DNA of 64,000 nucleotides from Welwitschia mirabilis (Eukaryota > Gnetophyta > Gnetopsida > Welwitschiales). Position numbers and translations under genes: made by a program. The notes beneath the pieces are model-generated. The model was not told the origin of the DNA. It searched no databases and saw only the letters and a program-made list of their open reading frames with translations. Positions within the stretch are counted from its first letter, which is position 1, and the number at the start of each line of letters is the position of its first letter. The stretch lies in assembly GCA_051453625.1 (NCBI GenBank), contig JBOZIK010000001.1:214605914-214669913 (forward strand). Reading direction: 5' to 3'. Positions 23,161-35,400 of the stretch are shown in pieces.

Positions 23161-25022
23161 TACAAACACACAAAAAGTTCAACAGTTCTTTAGGCTTCCC
23201 TCCGAGGGGAAAAATGTTCCGTATTGCTCTTTTGTACAAGTTCAGATACAGTGCTTGGAATAAGGTGAGAATTTAAAATTGAAAAAAAAATTACATGATG
23301 CCAAGTCTTTGAAGCTCCTCTTTTTTTACCTTTTTTTTTCCTCAAACATCTTTGAAGGGCTCTCGCCTCTCTTGTTAATTGCATGTGGTGATTACTTTGT
23401 GGTTAGAAGTTCAAATTCCCATATGAGCAAACTAGGATGGGAGATCAAGAAAGACAAAATGTCACACAAAACTATACGTTAATCTCTCTTCTTTTTTTTT
23501 TTTGACAAATAGGAAATCTTAACATTAAATAGAATTAGTTGTCACATTTTGTGGGGCTATTTCCATCACTATGAGGATTATACAAATTTGGTTGAGCTAC
23601 ATTCCATGCTTGAGTTCTTATGGGAATTGAACATTTTATATTAAGATTATATAACCAAAAAAGTATTCTAACATTTAAAATAATCATTACAAGTGTATGA
23701 AGGCTCATACTTCAAGGAATCAAACCTAAACCCTAATCTAATTAGAGACTAAGTAATTGCTACCATAAACATTTCAGACATTATCAATTTATCATTCACA
23801 AATGCTATTAATTTATCATTTACAACTGATAGCATAGGTCACATCTTTGATTTTGCTTCTAGCATTTAATTGTTGCTAATAGGATCTTTCCCTTTTATTT
23901 TCTAGATATTCATAGTTAAAATCCAACAAGAAGTAGATATGCACACTAAGTTTGAACATCTATAAATATAAATGACATGATAGAATAACAACATACAATG
24001 AGCTACTTGATCCAACTAAAGCAAATAAATTGGTACTAAAACTCATTCATGAACATGAATAATGATGTCTATACCTCTCCTTTTTACCAGAGCTAGAGCT
24101 AAAATAACATGTTCGATAGTTTGTGTACCAAGAGGATGTATGATGCCATTTCTTTAAATGATTGTCTAATAGCTTTTATATTTACTTGGATGACTTCTAT
24201 CCTTTCGTTTTTCTTTTTCTTTATCTCTTTGTTCCTAGCCCTATCTCTTTCCCATTCGCTACATCTTTTTCTCTCATGTTCTCTCTTTTCTTCCTTGTCT
24301 ATTCCATAGTCACATGATTTTACCCTATCTTTCTTTGTCTATTTAGATCTATCAACAAACTCATCTACCTTGTGACTTTGTTTGTTTTCTTTGATGAGAA
24401 TTATTCCCTTGCCTCTCCTTCTAGCAATGCATTAATTGATCCATTTTCACTTGTCTTTAATTCCTTCAATTTATGCCATTTTTCTTTCATAATTACCTCT
24501 TCCAGAGTGCAAGAATCTTAAGTATAGATTACATTGTGGAATGATGCCTTATAATTGATTGGTTAATTTCTTAGTAAGTATTCTTACTTAGCATCTGCTG
24601 GAGCATCCATTGTGTAATGTCTCAAAACAAATGAATCAAAATCTTTACAATTAGGTATATATTCTACTTTAGGTTACTTATAAAGTCTTACAAGAACTCT
24701 ATGCACTTCATTAATTGCATGCCATTTAGTATTAAATACTTTCCACCATTGTAAATTCTTAGGAAGGAGAACATGAAATCTGTTGGGTGTGGTCTAAATA
24801 GAATAGTTCAATTTAAAGTACTCTTATTAAGCACTTTTTTGTTGGTATTCAAATTAGTTAGACTGCTTAGTGGAATCTAGGATCAACTCCCACAAATACT
24901 TTATTATTATAATTATATATCTTTAGGAAAAGTGAATATTACAAATACTCCTTATAGAATTAAATTTAGATTATTTTCCTTTGCAAGAAATAGTAATGTT
25001 ATACTTTTGTTTTTTATATTTC
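23161..25022. other. Gene 3' flank and intergenic sequence, no gene seen
   Basis: AT-rich. Short frames at 23190-23384 (minus), 23279-23482 and 24109-24309 have no recognised domain; the last is a pyrimidine-rich low-complexity frame. tRNA-like B-box words occur near 23410, 23619 and 23716 (see the SINE-like entry). Confidence 0.55.
23700..23790 (-). repeat. Possible tRNA-derived SINE relic
   Basis: On the minus strand, GGTAGCAATTACTTAGTCTC (23745-23764) resembles an RNA polymerase III A box. GGTTTGATTCC (23716-23726) resembles a B box; the two are roughly 20-30 bases apart. No full tRNA fold, poly(A) tail or target-site duplication was found, so this is weak. Confidence 0.25.
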
Positions 25023-26260
25023 TGATAACATGCAAAAATTGATATTCACATTAAGGAATTTAGGCCTTCTTAACATGCTTAATTAATCATTATAAGGTCT
25101 TTATGTATTTATTATACTTAAGAACATGGAAATCTTATTTTACTACTAATCTACCTTAATACTATTATTTTGTAAGATAAATGTATCATCAGGAGCATTG
25201 TGGTAGAAGATGGAAATATCCTAAGTAATATTAGTGGTGGTGCCAATTTTAGGACTCGTGACACTAGTTACTATGATTAAAATAGTTTCATACTTACATT
25301 CCTGAGAATTCTTCAGGCAAGAAATCCATTTTAATCATCTCTAAAAGGAGAAGATAAACAAGGAATATTTTCTAAGAAGAACCCCTCAATATGATAAGGA
25401 TAATCCTCTACACTTTGGGAATTCTTTGGAATGATCTCATTAGGCATTTAAAACCTTAATTGTAAATACTAACTCTGGACTATAACAACATAAGCTCACT
25501 TTACTTGAAGGCCATTATATTATTACATTATATTTACAGAATGTATGATTTNNNNNNNNNNNNNNNNNNNNNNNNNNNNNNNNNNNNNNNNNNNNNNNNN
25601 NNNNNNNNNNNNNNNNNNNNNNNNNNNNNNNNNNNNNNNNNNNNNNNNNNNTATTACATTATATTTACAGAATGTATGATTTTACGTTTCTGGTAATAAA
25701 GTGTTACATGTTCTTAGTGCATTACTCTGATATTAAGTTAATATTGTTTCATACTTGTTATGCTTAAAACTAGCTAAGGCATGATCTTACTTTAAGATCT
25801 TTTTGGTGATTCTCCTTTTCATTCTAGCTTATGTAACTTGAATGTTTATTTGATGGATCTTAAAAGATTCCTAGTTTCATACTTATTTTATTCTTATTAT
25901 AAAGGTTAGGTGGCTTGGATATATTATCATCGTGTCTATGATGAATGAGTTTATGCTATTGTTCTTGAGTTTAAGGTGAAAGCTATATAAATTTACTTTA
26001 GTACTTATGTTTTTTCATGAAGTTATTATGTTAGTTTGAATGCTATTGTTCATTCCTAAATCTCTCATATAAATTCACTCTTTATTGGTCATTATCATTA
26101 TGCTTTTTTTACTAATATCTTTTCTTATTTATCTCCATGGAAGAATGACATTAGGAGTATGTTATAAATAAAATTTCTAATACTATTAGTAAAAGTTAGG
26201 TTTGGCTATGTAAGAGTTGTATCCCTAGGGCAACCATATTATTTACTATACCTTGATAAC
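25023..26260 (+). repeat. Dispersed repeat family B, copy 1
   Basis: Starts TGATAACA. Shares long stretches, in order, with 54668-55925: AAGGAATTTAGG followed by CATGCTTAAT, then GCATTACTYTGAT, TAAGGCATGAT and AACTTGAATGTTTATTTGATG. The repeated order over about 1.25 kb makes it a true repeat pair. Its start word and the purine tract before copy 2 suggest an LTR (inference). Confidence 0.7.
25552..25651. other. Assembly gap (100 N) flanked by a 31-base duplication
   Basis: The 31 bases ending at 25551 recur exactly at 25652-25682. Probably two overlapping contig ends that were not merged. Confidence 0.95.
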
Positions 26261-28102
26261 AAATACAAGTATCGTTATATTTCACCATGAAGAACATTTT
26301 GGTATTGTAACTGGGGATAGAGGCATGGCAGCTATAGTGGGGCATGCATAAAATTTACTTTTTTGCATCCTTTTGTGGTTTTTAGTTTTTCTTTTTATTT
26401 TTATTTTTTTTCTTTTAAACAAGTCCCTTTCTAGTGCTTTGTTTGTTTTTCATTTTTTATCACTAATGAATTGGTATTGATTGTGCCTATCACTTAATTT
26501 ACGAAACCTAATTTGGTGACTCCTTTTCTTTTTCTTCCTTTCTTTTTCTTTTTGTTTTATTTTTTTATTTTTTTCTTTGTAATAATTATATAGTATATCA
26601 AATTTTGTTATAAGTGCTGATCTTTTATAGATTTAAAGAAAAGAACTCTAGAAAATAATAATTAAAAAAGTTATTTCTTTTATCCATTTTCTCTATTTAC
26701 TATCTCTTTTCTCTCTCTTTTATTTTCTATATTAGGTGACTTCCTTAGTAGGTATTTAAAGATAATTTTTGAATAAGTATTTCATTAGTAAAAATCTTAG
26801 GAAAGTGCTTTAGTACTTACATTATTTATTCTTCTAATTTTTATTTCTTTTATTACATTATATTATAGTTTAATTTTTGTAATATCCCTTCCTTGAATGT
26901 ACATTTAGCCTTTTTTCTATTTGTCAACCATACTGATCTTTCATCTCAAAAACTCAGTTATCTTGAAAGCTACACTATCATTTTTTTCGAAATGTTTTTA
27001 TGTCATCCTACCAGTGTCGCCTTCTTTTCTTACTGGTCCCATTAACATCTTATGATAAACTATCTTCAGCTGTAATAAATCTTATGTTTATGATATCATG
27101 AACCTTTTTCTGTATCATGTGCATCTAGAACTATAACCTATCTTGACTATTTTCTTATATTTTATAAATTGGAAATAAAAATGTAATGGTAGATTACACC
27201 CCATTTCTTTTAGTTCCAAAATGAAAAGAAACCTTAAAAACTAATCAGAAGAGAGATCTCAAGAAAGCGAAATAACTTTAGAAGTAACTTCAGCTTTAAT
27301 CAACCTATAAGAACCTTAAAAGAATACATTCAATCATAATGTCTAAGTATACCTTCTTGCATTATTCAATATCCTAATGATAATAAAATTAACTTTAAAC
27401 TAGTGTTTATTTAGCTTATCCCATATTTTCATAATTGAAAGTTTAAAGTTTCTTACTTAAGTGTTTTGAGTGTATTCTTTCTACAATCCCTAAAAATACT
27501 AATACATTTCATGCACTTACATTGATCTTGCTCACTTTTTTTCTCAAAGAGAAGGTAAAATCTTGGCTTTACATATTGAAACATATTTCCATCACTACTT
27601 TATCAAAACTTAATTAAGCTTTTTTTAGGATATTTTTCCTAATTACAAGACCAATGTCATTAGAAGATAAATTGTAAACTTCTAAAAAGAAATTAGTGAA
27701 ACCTTCTCTTATACCTTAAAAGGATTCAAGATGTACTTTTCACATGCCCATAATAGGGTTTTAAGCAAGGAAATTCATAAGTTTCTTTTATAAAGGACTT
27801 TTATCGAACCATTGGAAACTTGTGGAAATGTTGTATAGAGGAAGCTTTCTAGATCTTGAAATTGATGAAGCTTGAGATTTTTTTAATCAAAATTTATAAG
27901 AATTAGGAGAAACCTAATGAATCAATAAGATTACAAAATTCTATTAGGTCCATTAGTAACTTGAAAATCACTAATAATAATGAGTTCAACCAAAGGTTGG
28001 ATAAGCTTTCTAAGAAGATGAGATTCTTGGTACCAACTCTAAGCTCATAACTTCACCTGTTTATTGCAAAACTTGTCTTATGGGTATCATGAAATTGTAG
28101 AT
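26261..28102. other. Intergenic, no gene seen
   Basis: T-rich low-complexity sequence at about 26340-26600, then AT-rich sequence with no reading frame of note on either strand. Confidence 0.6.
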
Positions 28103-28315
28103 TGTATCCTGTCTAGATTTTCAAGGTCTAAAGATTTAGCTTAAATGCCAAATTAGAATAATTATAGAGTCCACAAGCTAATTTAGTTATTATATTTATT
28201 TTTCTTATTATTGAGATATTATTATATTGTGGAAAATTTTTCACTACAATTATTATTGTAAGTCCTTTCATTTTTTAATAGCCATAATATTATTTTTATT
28301 TTAAATTCTTGAGAA

Positions 28316-28480
28316 TTTAGTGGTTATGTTAGTGATTAAATTAGTGGTTATGTTAGTGGTTATGTTAGTAGCTAAGTTAGTAGCTAAAGTAGTGGTTAAA
28401 TTAAGGGTTATGTTGGTGGATAAATTAATGGTTATATTAGTGGCTAAAATAGTGGCTAAATTGTTGGTTGCATTAATATT
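28316..28480 (+). repeat. 12-bp minisatellite (TTAGTGGTTATG / TTAGTGGCTAAA)
   Basis: About 13 diverged 12-bp units. The minus-strand frame at 28301-28504 simply translates it as an Asn/Thr/Leu repeat and is not a gene. A related array is at 41760-41940 in LTR copy 2. Confidence 0.85.
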
Positions 28481-28741
28481 ATTTTCGTTGCATAATTGTT
28501 GCACTTTCCTTTATCTAACATGTAAGATATTATTATGTAGTGGCTCATTTGAATTCTTTATTTTAATTGCATGTAGTGAAATGATAAGAATCATTATTTA
28601 TTATTATCGAATATTATGTAACCAGTGGCCAAGCAAGGTAATAATTAGAGGTTATGGAATCCCCATTCCCTTTACCACCTTTGTTTCATCATGGTATCTT
28701 TTTATGTTCTTGTTTCTCTTCATATCTCTACATTCTCTTGC

Positions 28742-28750
28742 TATAAATAG
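28742..28750 (+). promoter_or_regulatory. TATA-like box of LTR family D, copy 1
   Basis: TATAAATAG lies about 640 bases into the LTR. The matching positions in the other copies are more decayed (about 42196) or differently decayed (44532-44539, about 52640). Confidence 0.45.
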
Positions 28751-29096
28751 GACCTTCTTCTCATCTCATTTCATATCTTGTAAAATCCTCCATAATTGGA
28801 TCTTGGTGATTTATACCTTGAAGCTTGAAAGTCTTTGGAATCTTCAAAAGTTCATGAGTCTTCCTCTTAAATTAAGGTATGGTTCATGGTATTCCATTTA
28901 TTTTTTTTATGGTTCATGGTCTTCCATTTATTTTCTTATATGGTTTTTATTTTAGTTTATTTTCTTGTATGATTCTTGGCTTAATTTATTTCCTTGTATG
29001 GTCATTATTTCTTGCATTTTCTTCTATCTTGTAATACTTACATTTATTAAAGGATTTTACTAGTATCTTGTACGTTGTATCGAGTTTGTGTGTTCT

Positions 29097-29164
29097 NNNN
29101 NNNNNNNNNNNNNNNNNNNNNNNNNNNNNNNNNNNNNNNNNNNNNNNNNNNNNNNNNNNNNNNN
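29097..29164. other. Assembly gap (68 N) inside LTR copy 1
   Basis: The collinear stretch in LTR copy 2, between TGTTCT (ending at 42554) and TGATTTAATC, is also 68 bases long by count, so this gap size looks real. No flanking duplication is present. Confidence 0.85.
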
Positions 29165-30058
29165 TGATTTAATCTTTGTGATTGATGTATATTAATACAT
29201 AAGAAATTATGAAAATAAACTAGATTACTAAACTTACCTCTAGAGACTAAAGGGAGAAAATTGTTTCCTCTATATGTATGCAATTGGATAATTGTGATCT
29301 ATTATGGAATAATAGTAAAAAATGATAATATGAAATGAGGTCTTAGTCACATCTTACAATTCATTTTGAATTATTTTGGCAATACATCTTAGATTGTTTG
29401 GTCATTGCATTCTTGGATTATTTTGATCATATCTTGATTATTCTTGTGATTTTATTCTTATGCTTAGGAATCCTATACCTATCCATTCCTTACCATGGCC
29501 ATACTAGGAAATGTGAAGGTTACAGTTCTCACTACATACTGTTAGTGTTAAACAGGAAATATAGTGGAACACAAAAAAAGATGATTTATCTTACTAAGAA
29601 TATAATATGGAAATGTTGATGATCTAGCTTATGCTTGAAAACTTTGTTAAAATGGGGTGGTTTGTTCATGATTGTAACTTGTAATTTGTTATGTCTTATG
29701 ATTGACTTTTAGCATACGATGTCAATATAACACTTGAGTTTACCTTAGAAATAAAGAAATGTTTATTGTTCTTGTACAAACAAATTTTAATGTGTAGTTC
29801 TATTCATTCAATAAAAGTTATTTGATGATTGTATTTATTTATCTACCTTATGGATAGTAAAACATGATTTAAGTTACAAACAATTATTTTTTATTTATCT
29901 ACTTCATACATAGTGAAATATGATTTTAAGTTGTGCATAGTTACTTAGAAACTGTATTAATGTTAAGAATAGTTTACAAACTACAAGTTATAACAATTAT
30001 CTATTATCTTTTGCATTATGAATTGAAGTTTTTGGCTGTTAAAATTTAAGACATTACA

Positions 30059-30260
30059 TTTTGGTATCAGATCATCATACTAGAATTTTTTTGACTATAG
30101 ATTTATGGATGTTACATTTTGGTATTAGAGCATCATACTGGAAGTTTTCATTGGCTATAGATTTATAGATATTACATTTTAGTATCAGAGCCTAGTTGGT
30201 GATTNNNNNNNNAATAATTGTTGTGAAGCCATTATATATTTCAACATCAGAGCCTAGTAT
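30059..30260 (+). repeat. Primer-binding site with tandemly repeated ~59-bp unit
   Basis: TTTTGGTATCAGA follows the LTR end. The unit TTACATTTTGGTATYAGAGCATCATAC recurs with GGTATCAG-type words at 30063, 30121 and 30181 (58- and 60-base spacing). A decayed fourth, ACATCAGAGCCTAG, is near 30243. An 8-N run at 30205-30212 interrupts the array. Confidence 0.75.
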
Positions 30261-32352
30261 TGTGATTTCATTGGAAATAATTATCATTAAGCATTTTTCT
30301 TAAAATTTTTAAACCTAACACTTGATTCTTACATAGCAATATGACATACAAGTTACATAAATACCTTTATTAAATTTTATTGATTAGATATCTTTATTAA
30401 TTATTTTAGGTTATAGACTAATTTGATCACTAAAAGAAATGGAAGATTAGTAGATGAAAGAGAAGTAGATTTATGTAGTATAATCCGCATACATTCAAAG
30501 TGATTTGTGCTAGAATTAGGCCTCTTACTTGTAAGTGCCTTTAGATTTTGTTTTGCATGTCAAAGTTTAGAAATGTTTTTCAATTTTTCTTGCTTCTAAA
30601 AAAATTATGATATTAAATAATTAAATACATATAAAACTTATACTACAATGGTCTTTCATATTTTGCATTATTTATTAGTCTACTCTTCTTCCTCTATAAT
30701 GGACCTAGTCAAAAATTGTAGTTATGTAAACCATGTTAATTCTTTGATTATGGTAATGTTTTTCATTTGTAAAATCAAAATTAAGGCATTGGAAATTTTT
30801 TTTTTTGGTTATTTATGATTTCATAACTAATTTCCTTCTTCTATTTACTTCTATTGATGTCACCTGAGCTTGCATTATTTCACTGTTTTCATACATTCCT
30901 TTGCTAATGTTTCAACTACCATTCTTTCATTTTTGGCTAGAAGAGATAATGGCATTAACATATTCTAATATTTATTCTCTATACATTATCAATTTTTTTT
31001 TGTAATGTACTATAGTTGCCGTAATGAGCAATGTCATGCGGATTATTGTACTTATAATTTTCATCCACTCACTATAAATTCTCGTAGCCTTTTGTGTATC
31101 TGGAATTTCTCTATTTGTATAACTTTGTGTTTTTCAATTGCTATTATTCAAGACTAAGAAAAAGTGGTATTGGATCATATTCCTTAATATCACCTTTATT
31201 TTCTTCTTTTGAAATGATCATATGGCTGATTTCCTCTACTAGCAATGTGGTATGCATAGTATTGCATTTAGTGGTAGAAGAAGAGGGCTTCTTACCATAG
31301 TTTTGATGCTTTTGCTAGTTTAACTTGTAGTAGTGACACCCATTAGTATTTCGATTAGTCATCAAGGAGTGAATAGAAATTTGATACAAAATAAAAATAA
31401 ATGAGAAGAAAATAATAGGAAAAACCTAGCTTTGTTTTTTCCTTCTTTACCTTTATGAATAAAACGACAAAGAGAGTAAGATATTTTATGTCTTATTATC
31501 CTTAGGCTTAACAAACCTTATGTTTTTGAAGTCATTATTAAGAATTTTGGTGGATCAGTCTTAGGGAAAGGACCCAGAGAAAATAATAAACTCAATCATA
31601 TGACATGAATCTAGTTAAAAAGGAAAAAGGACCTAGCCTTATGCACTGCAAACATTTTCTAAGTGTGGAAGTACTATCTTCAAATCCATTGATCTATTTT
31701 CATTTGTCTTTTGTAATTATTATAGGACATCCTTACACAAATAAGTAAATAATTTACTCCTTTAATTCCATCATTTTATTTTTATTATGAGGTTTGTGAC
31801 ATGAAATTAAAAATTCTTAGGATGACAAATACAACTGTACTTGAAGTTCATAATAATAATAATAAGAAATACACGAGAGTGAAATTTTTTTTAAGACTAC
31901 ACTCAAGCTATCAGTCCAAAGAAATTAAGAACCCATACTTCTATTCATAAAATCTAGAGGATGTAATCCCAACTACCAAATATGACATTAATATGGTAAA
32001 GAAACTAGAAAATTGACACATTGTACATACTACAGAAGGTAGATCGAGAAATTAAAGGTGATCTATTAGTAAACTTACATTTTAAATGAGAGTACGGTGC
32101 ATGTTATGAAAAATTTATTTTTATTATCTAAAAAAAAACAACATAGATAAGCATTTCAGATTGTAGAGTTAAATTGAAAGGGCGACAAACAGGACAGATC
32201 ACATGTAGCTTTGTGTTTAATAAGATGTGAAAGTGTGAATCTATAAACTCAATGAAATACTATTAAAATGAATAATCTAAGGCATGTTACATCACCCACT
32301 AATACCCTAGTCTTTGACACTTTGATATGATATGAAAGATAATAGGAATATC
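30261..32352. other. Interior of the family-D element, left part; no gene recognised
   Basis: This should be the gag side of the element that begins with LTR copy 1. No zinc knuckle or other retroviral motif survives; the frame at 31094-31300 has no recognised domain. Confidence 0.45.
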
Positions 32353-32715
32353 TGACATAATAAGAAAAAATTTAATAGTCACTCTGAGGGTGATTAGCCT
32401 TTAAATACAAGAATCCAAGTCCTTATTCCATCTTCTTAAAATAATACATAAATCACTTACTTATAGGACANNNNNNNNNNNNNNNNNNNNNNNNNNNNNN
32501 NNNNNNNNNNNNNNNNNNNNNNNNNNNNNNNNNNNNNNNNNNNNNNNNNNNNNNNNNNNNNNNNNNNNNNTCTTAAAATAATACATAAATCACTTACTTA
32601 TAGGACATAGGTACTTTTAATAGAAATTTATAAATAATGTGTGATTAAAGTAAAAGTAGGGAAATAACAATATATGCTAAATAGTAAAATATAAAAATAA
32701 AACTATGGGATTACA
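32353..32715 (-). mobile_element. 3' LTR of the nested gypsy element
   Basis: On the minus strand it starts TGTAATCCC directly after the purine tract AAGAGGAGTGGAATGA. Without the 100-N gap and the 37-base flanking duplication its real length would be about 226 bases, close to the 5' LTR. Shared text: CTTATTTATAGGACATA and AAAAGTAGGGAAATAA (plus-strand reading). Confidence 0.8.
32471..32570. other. Assembly gap (100 N) flanked by a 37-base duplication
   Basis: The 37 bases ending at 32470 recur exactly at 32571-32607. The other LTR copies show no extra sequence here, so the gap is probably false. Confidence 0.95.
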
Positions 32716-32737
32716 TCATTCCACTCCTCTTAACTAG

Positions 32738-34135
32738 TCTCAGTTTAACCCATGAAGTCATTGGTAGTACATTCCACATCAGTCCCTTCCACTTGAGAAA
32801 AACTCACCCTTAAGTGTAATAGATCATTTGGATTTAAGGTATCATCTAAAGAGTAATAAGAAAAAATATCTATCACATTAAATGTTTGAAAATTACTAAA
32901 GTGTCTAGTAGATCTACAACATAAGCATTATCATTAATCCTCATCAGGATCTGATAACGATTGTACTTATTAGGCTATAACTTGCCATATGTACCAACTA
33001 GAAAACTCTCCTTTCATAGAAAAACCATCACCTAATCGCCAAATTTAAATACTTATTACCTACAATGCTGATTTATAGCTTTTTTAAACATTTCATTAGT
33101 CTACTCTAGTTTATACTTCACTTTACCTAAACATCCTGCTATTGATTAGCTAAATTTGCTATGGCTGCACTGAACCTTGGAAATTTAAATAATTTGAAGA
33201 GATCAATAGTATATTTTTGTGCCTTAGTGTAGATAATAGAAAATGGTAACCTATCCAAAGCATTATGAACAACATTGTTAAATGCAAATTTAGCTTGTGA
33301 TAATGCATAATCTCATTGATTGTTCCTATCTTTGTAGGTACTTCAAATAGGATTACCTAACGTTTGGTTAATGCATAATCTCATTGGTTGTTCCTCTCTC
33401 TGCAGGTACTTTAAATAGGATTACCTAATGTTTGGTTAACTACCTCTATTTGTCCATCTATTTATGAATGAGCAGTGCTACTGAAATTCAATGATGAGTC
33501 TAACATATTCTACAAAGTCCTTTATAAATGGCTAAGGAACTTATTATTCCTATTAGAAGTAATGTTTTTAGGCATACATGTAAGCGAATAACCTTCTTGA
33601 AGAATAATTTAACCACATTAGTTGCATCTATAGTTTTGTTACAAGGGATGAAATGCACCATTTTGGAAAACTTATCAACAACAAGAAAAATAGAATCCAC
33701 ATCCCTCTGGGTCTAGGATAACTTAAGCATAAAATCCATAGATAAGTCTTTCCAAATATTTTTATAAATCGATAATGGTATATATAAACTAGTATTTTGA
33801 GATCACCCTTTTGCCATTTGGAGTACATAACATCATTAAATAAGATTCATCATGTTACTTGACATGTAAGGATAGTAGTATCTCTTCCAAATAGCAATGT
33901 ATGTTTTGTTCTCTCCCAAATAACTAGCAAGACCTCCTTCATGTAAATCACAAATCAGCTTCTCCCTTACAGAAGTTTTAGAAATACAAAATTGATTTCC
34001 CTTCATAAGATAGCCATCATGAATGTGAAAGTTACCATCAACATGTTTGTTAACATAGTTATCCCATATTTCACAGAAATCTTTAGTAGTAACATACAAT
34101 TCTTTCATATTATAAAAACCCATAACTTATTGACT
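32738..34135 (-). pseudogene. Integrase relic of the nested gypsy element
   Basis: From the N-terminal side (right to left): the block SVREKLICDLHEGGLASYLG (about 33980-33920) of the HHCC region; the core start [20 protein letters not shown] (33700-33641); the IDGQIEVVNQTLGNPI block (about 33460-33410); and the C-terminal NAYVVDL block (about 32930-32905). The core is interrupted by stops and by a 68-base tandem duplication (33301-33438). No chromodomain was identified after the NAYVVDL block. Confidence 0.8.
33301..33438 (-). repeat. Tandem duplication, 68-bp unit, in the integrase relic
   Basis: TAATGCATAATCTCATTG begins at 33301 and again at 33369; both copies end in GTTTGGTTA. The unit length is not a multiple of three, so it shifts the integrase frame. 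Confidence 0.8.
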
Positions 34136-35400
34136 CATAGTGATAAGAAACTTTGTACATCTGCTTAATGCATCAGAATTTGGCACCACCGAGCATGCAT
34201 ACCCTTATCGGTTCTCCTTTAACTTTTTAAATATTTTAAGGCATCATGATTAGTATAAAGAATAAACTTCTTACTAATAGAATAATATTCCCAATTCTTC
34301 AAAGCAAAGATAATAGAATAAAACTTCTAGTCATATGTGGATCATTTATGCTTGGTATTACTAAGCTTCTCACTGAAAAGCACTATTGGCCTCTTTCTCT
34401 TAGGTAATAATACACCTATTCCAACATCACTAGCATCACATTCGACCTCAAATAAGGCGTCAAAATTAGGTAATACTAATACTAGAGTAATGCACAACTT
34501 TTCTTTCCACACTGCAAAACTAGTTTTAACTTCCTTACCCCACTGAAACTTTTCCTTCTTCAAACATCAGTAATTGGTGCTTTAATGTTATTAAAATTCT
34601 ATATGAAATTCCTATAGAATGTAGTCAGCACATGAAAACTCCTAACCTTGATTACTTTTTTGGGTGTTGACCACTCTCTAATAGCTCAACTTGTTTCTTC
34701 ATCCACTCGAATACCATTTGTTCCAACTATATAACCAAGAAATAATAGCCTATTAGCCATGAAGCTATACTTCTTTAGGTTATCATACAATTTATTTTCA
34801 TAAAAGGCTATCATCACTTCACACAAGTATAGATATGCTTCTCTTTTGTCTGACTATATATCAATATATCATCAAAATAGACAATCACAAATTTGTCAAT
34901 AAATGGTTTCAGTACCTGATTCCTAAGTTTTATGAAAGTGTTAGGGACATTTGATAACCCAAATGCATCATAAGCCACACATATCTCTTCCTTTGTCTTG
35001 AAAGCTATTTTCCACTCATCCCAAAGTCTAATCCAGATTTGATAATATCTGCCATGAAGGTCAATCTTGGAATAAAAAAAAAATTGTACATCATGTAACA
35101 TGTTAAGCATGTCATTTAGTCTAGGGATGAAAAATTTAACCCCACAATAATCTTATTGATGGCTCAGCTATCAACACACATCATCTAATTAAGATCTTTC
35201 TTTAGAGTTAGTAATATTGAAACTACACATGAACTTATGCTTTCTTAAATATGCCCCTTAGACAATAGCAATTCAACTTTCTTTCAGAGAATGTCATCCT
35301 CCTTTGAACTCATCCTGTAATGTGGTAAATTTGGTAAATTAACATTAGGGACTAGATCAATATGGTAATAAATGTCTCACATAGGTAATAGTCCTATGCG
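34136..35400 (-). pseudogene. Reverse transcriptase-RNase H relic of the nested gypsy element
   Basis: RT landmarks from right to left: [18 protein letters not shown] (about 35365-35312), MCVDS-stop-AINKI (about 35190-35150), SKIDLHGRYYQIWIRL (about 35068-35021), FGLSNVPNTF (about 34960-34931) and the intact catalytic YFDD (34880-34869) followed by ILIYS. RNase H is seen as [16 protein letters not shown] (about 34455-34408) and [14 protein letters not shown] (34383-34342). The polymerase active site is intact, but flanking stops abolish the frame. Confidence 0.85.

Larger units (their letters stand above)
28103..30058 (+). mobile_element. LTR of family D, copy 1 (about 1.96 kb)
   Basis: Begins near TGTATCCTGTCTAG and ends in ACATTACA, followed by TTTTGGTATCAGA, the plant tRNA-iMet primer-binding word. 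Collinear over its whole length with 41554-43712. Internal landmarks in order: the TTAGTGGTTATG minisatellite, a TAxxCCAGTGGCCAAGCAAGG block (about 28618), the TATA-like box at 28742-28750, TTATGCTTAGGAATCCTATA (about 29458), and TTAAGAATAGTT near the end. A primer site directly after it marks it as a 5' LTR. Confidence 0.8.

Noticed and set aside
28301-28504. Minus-strand frame encoding an Asn/Thr/Leu repeat protein
   Set aside because: It is the translation of the 12-bp minisatellite; the paralogous array is not open in the same way.
28320-28955. Plus-strand frame of 211 codons
   Set aside because: It starts in the minisatellite and runs through LTR DNA; the collinear LTR copy does not keep the frame.
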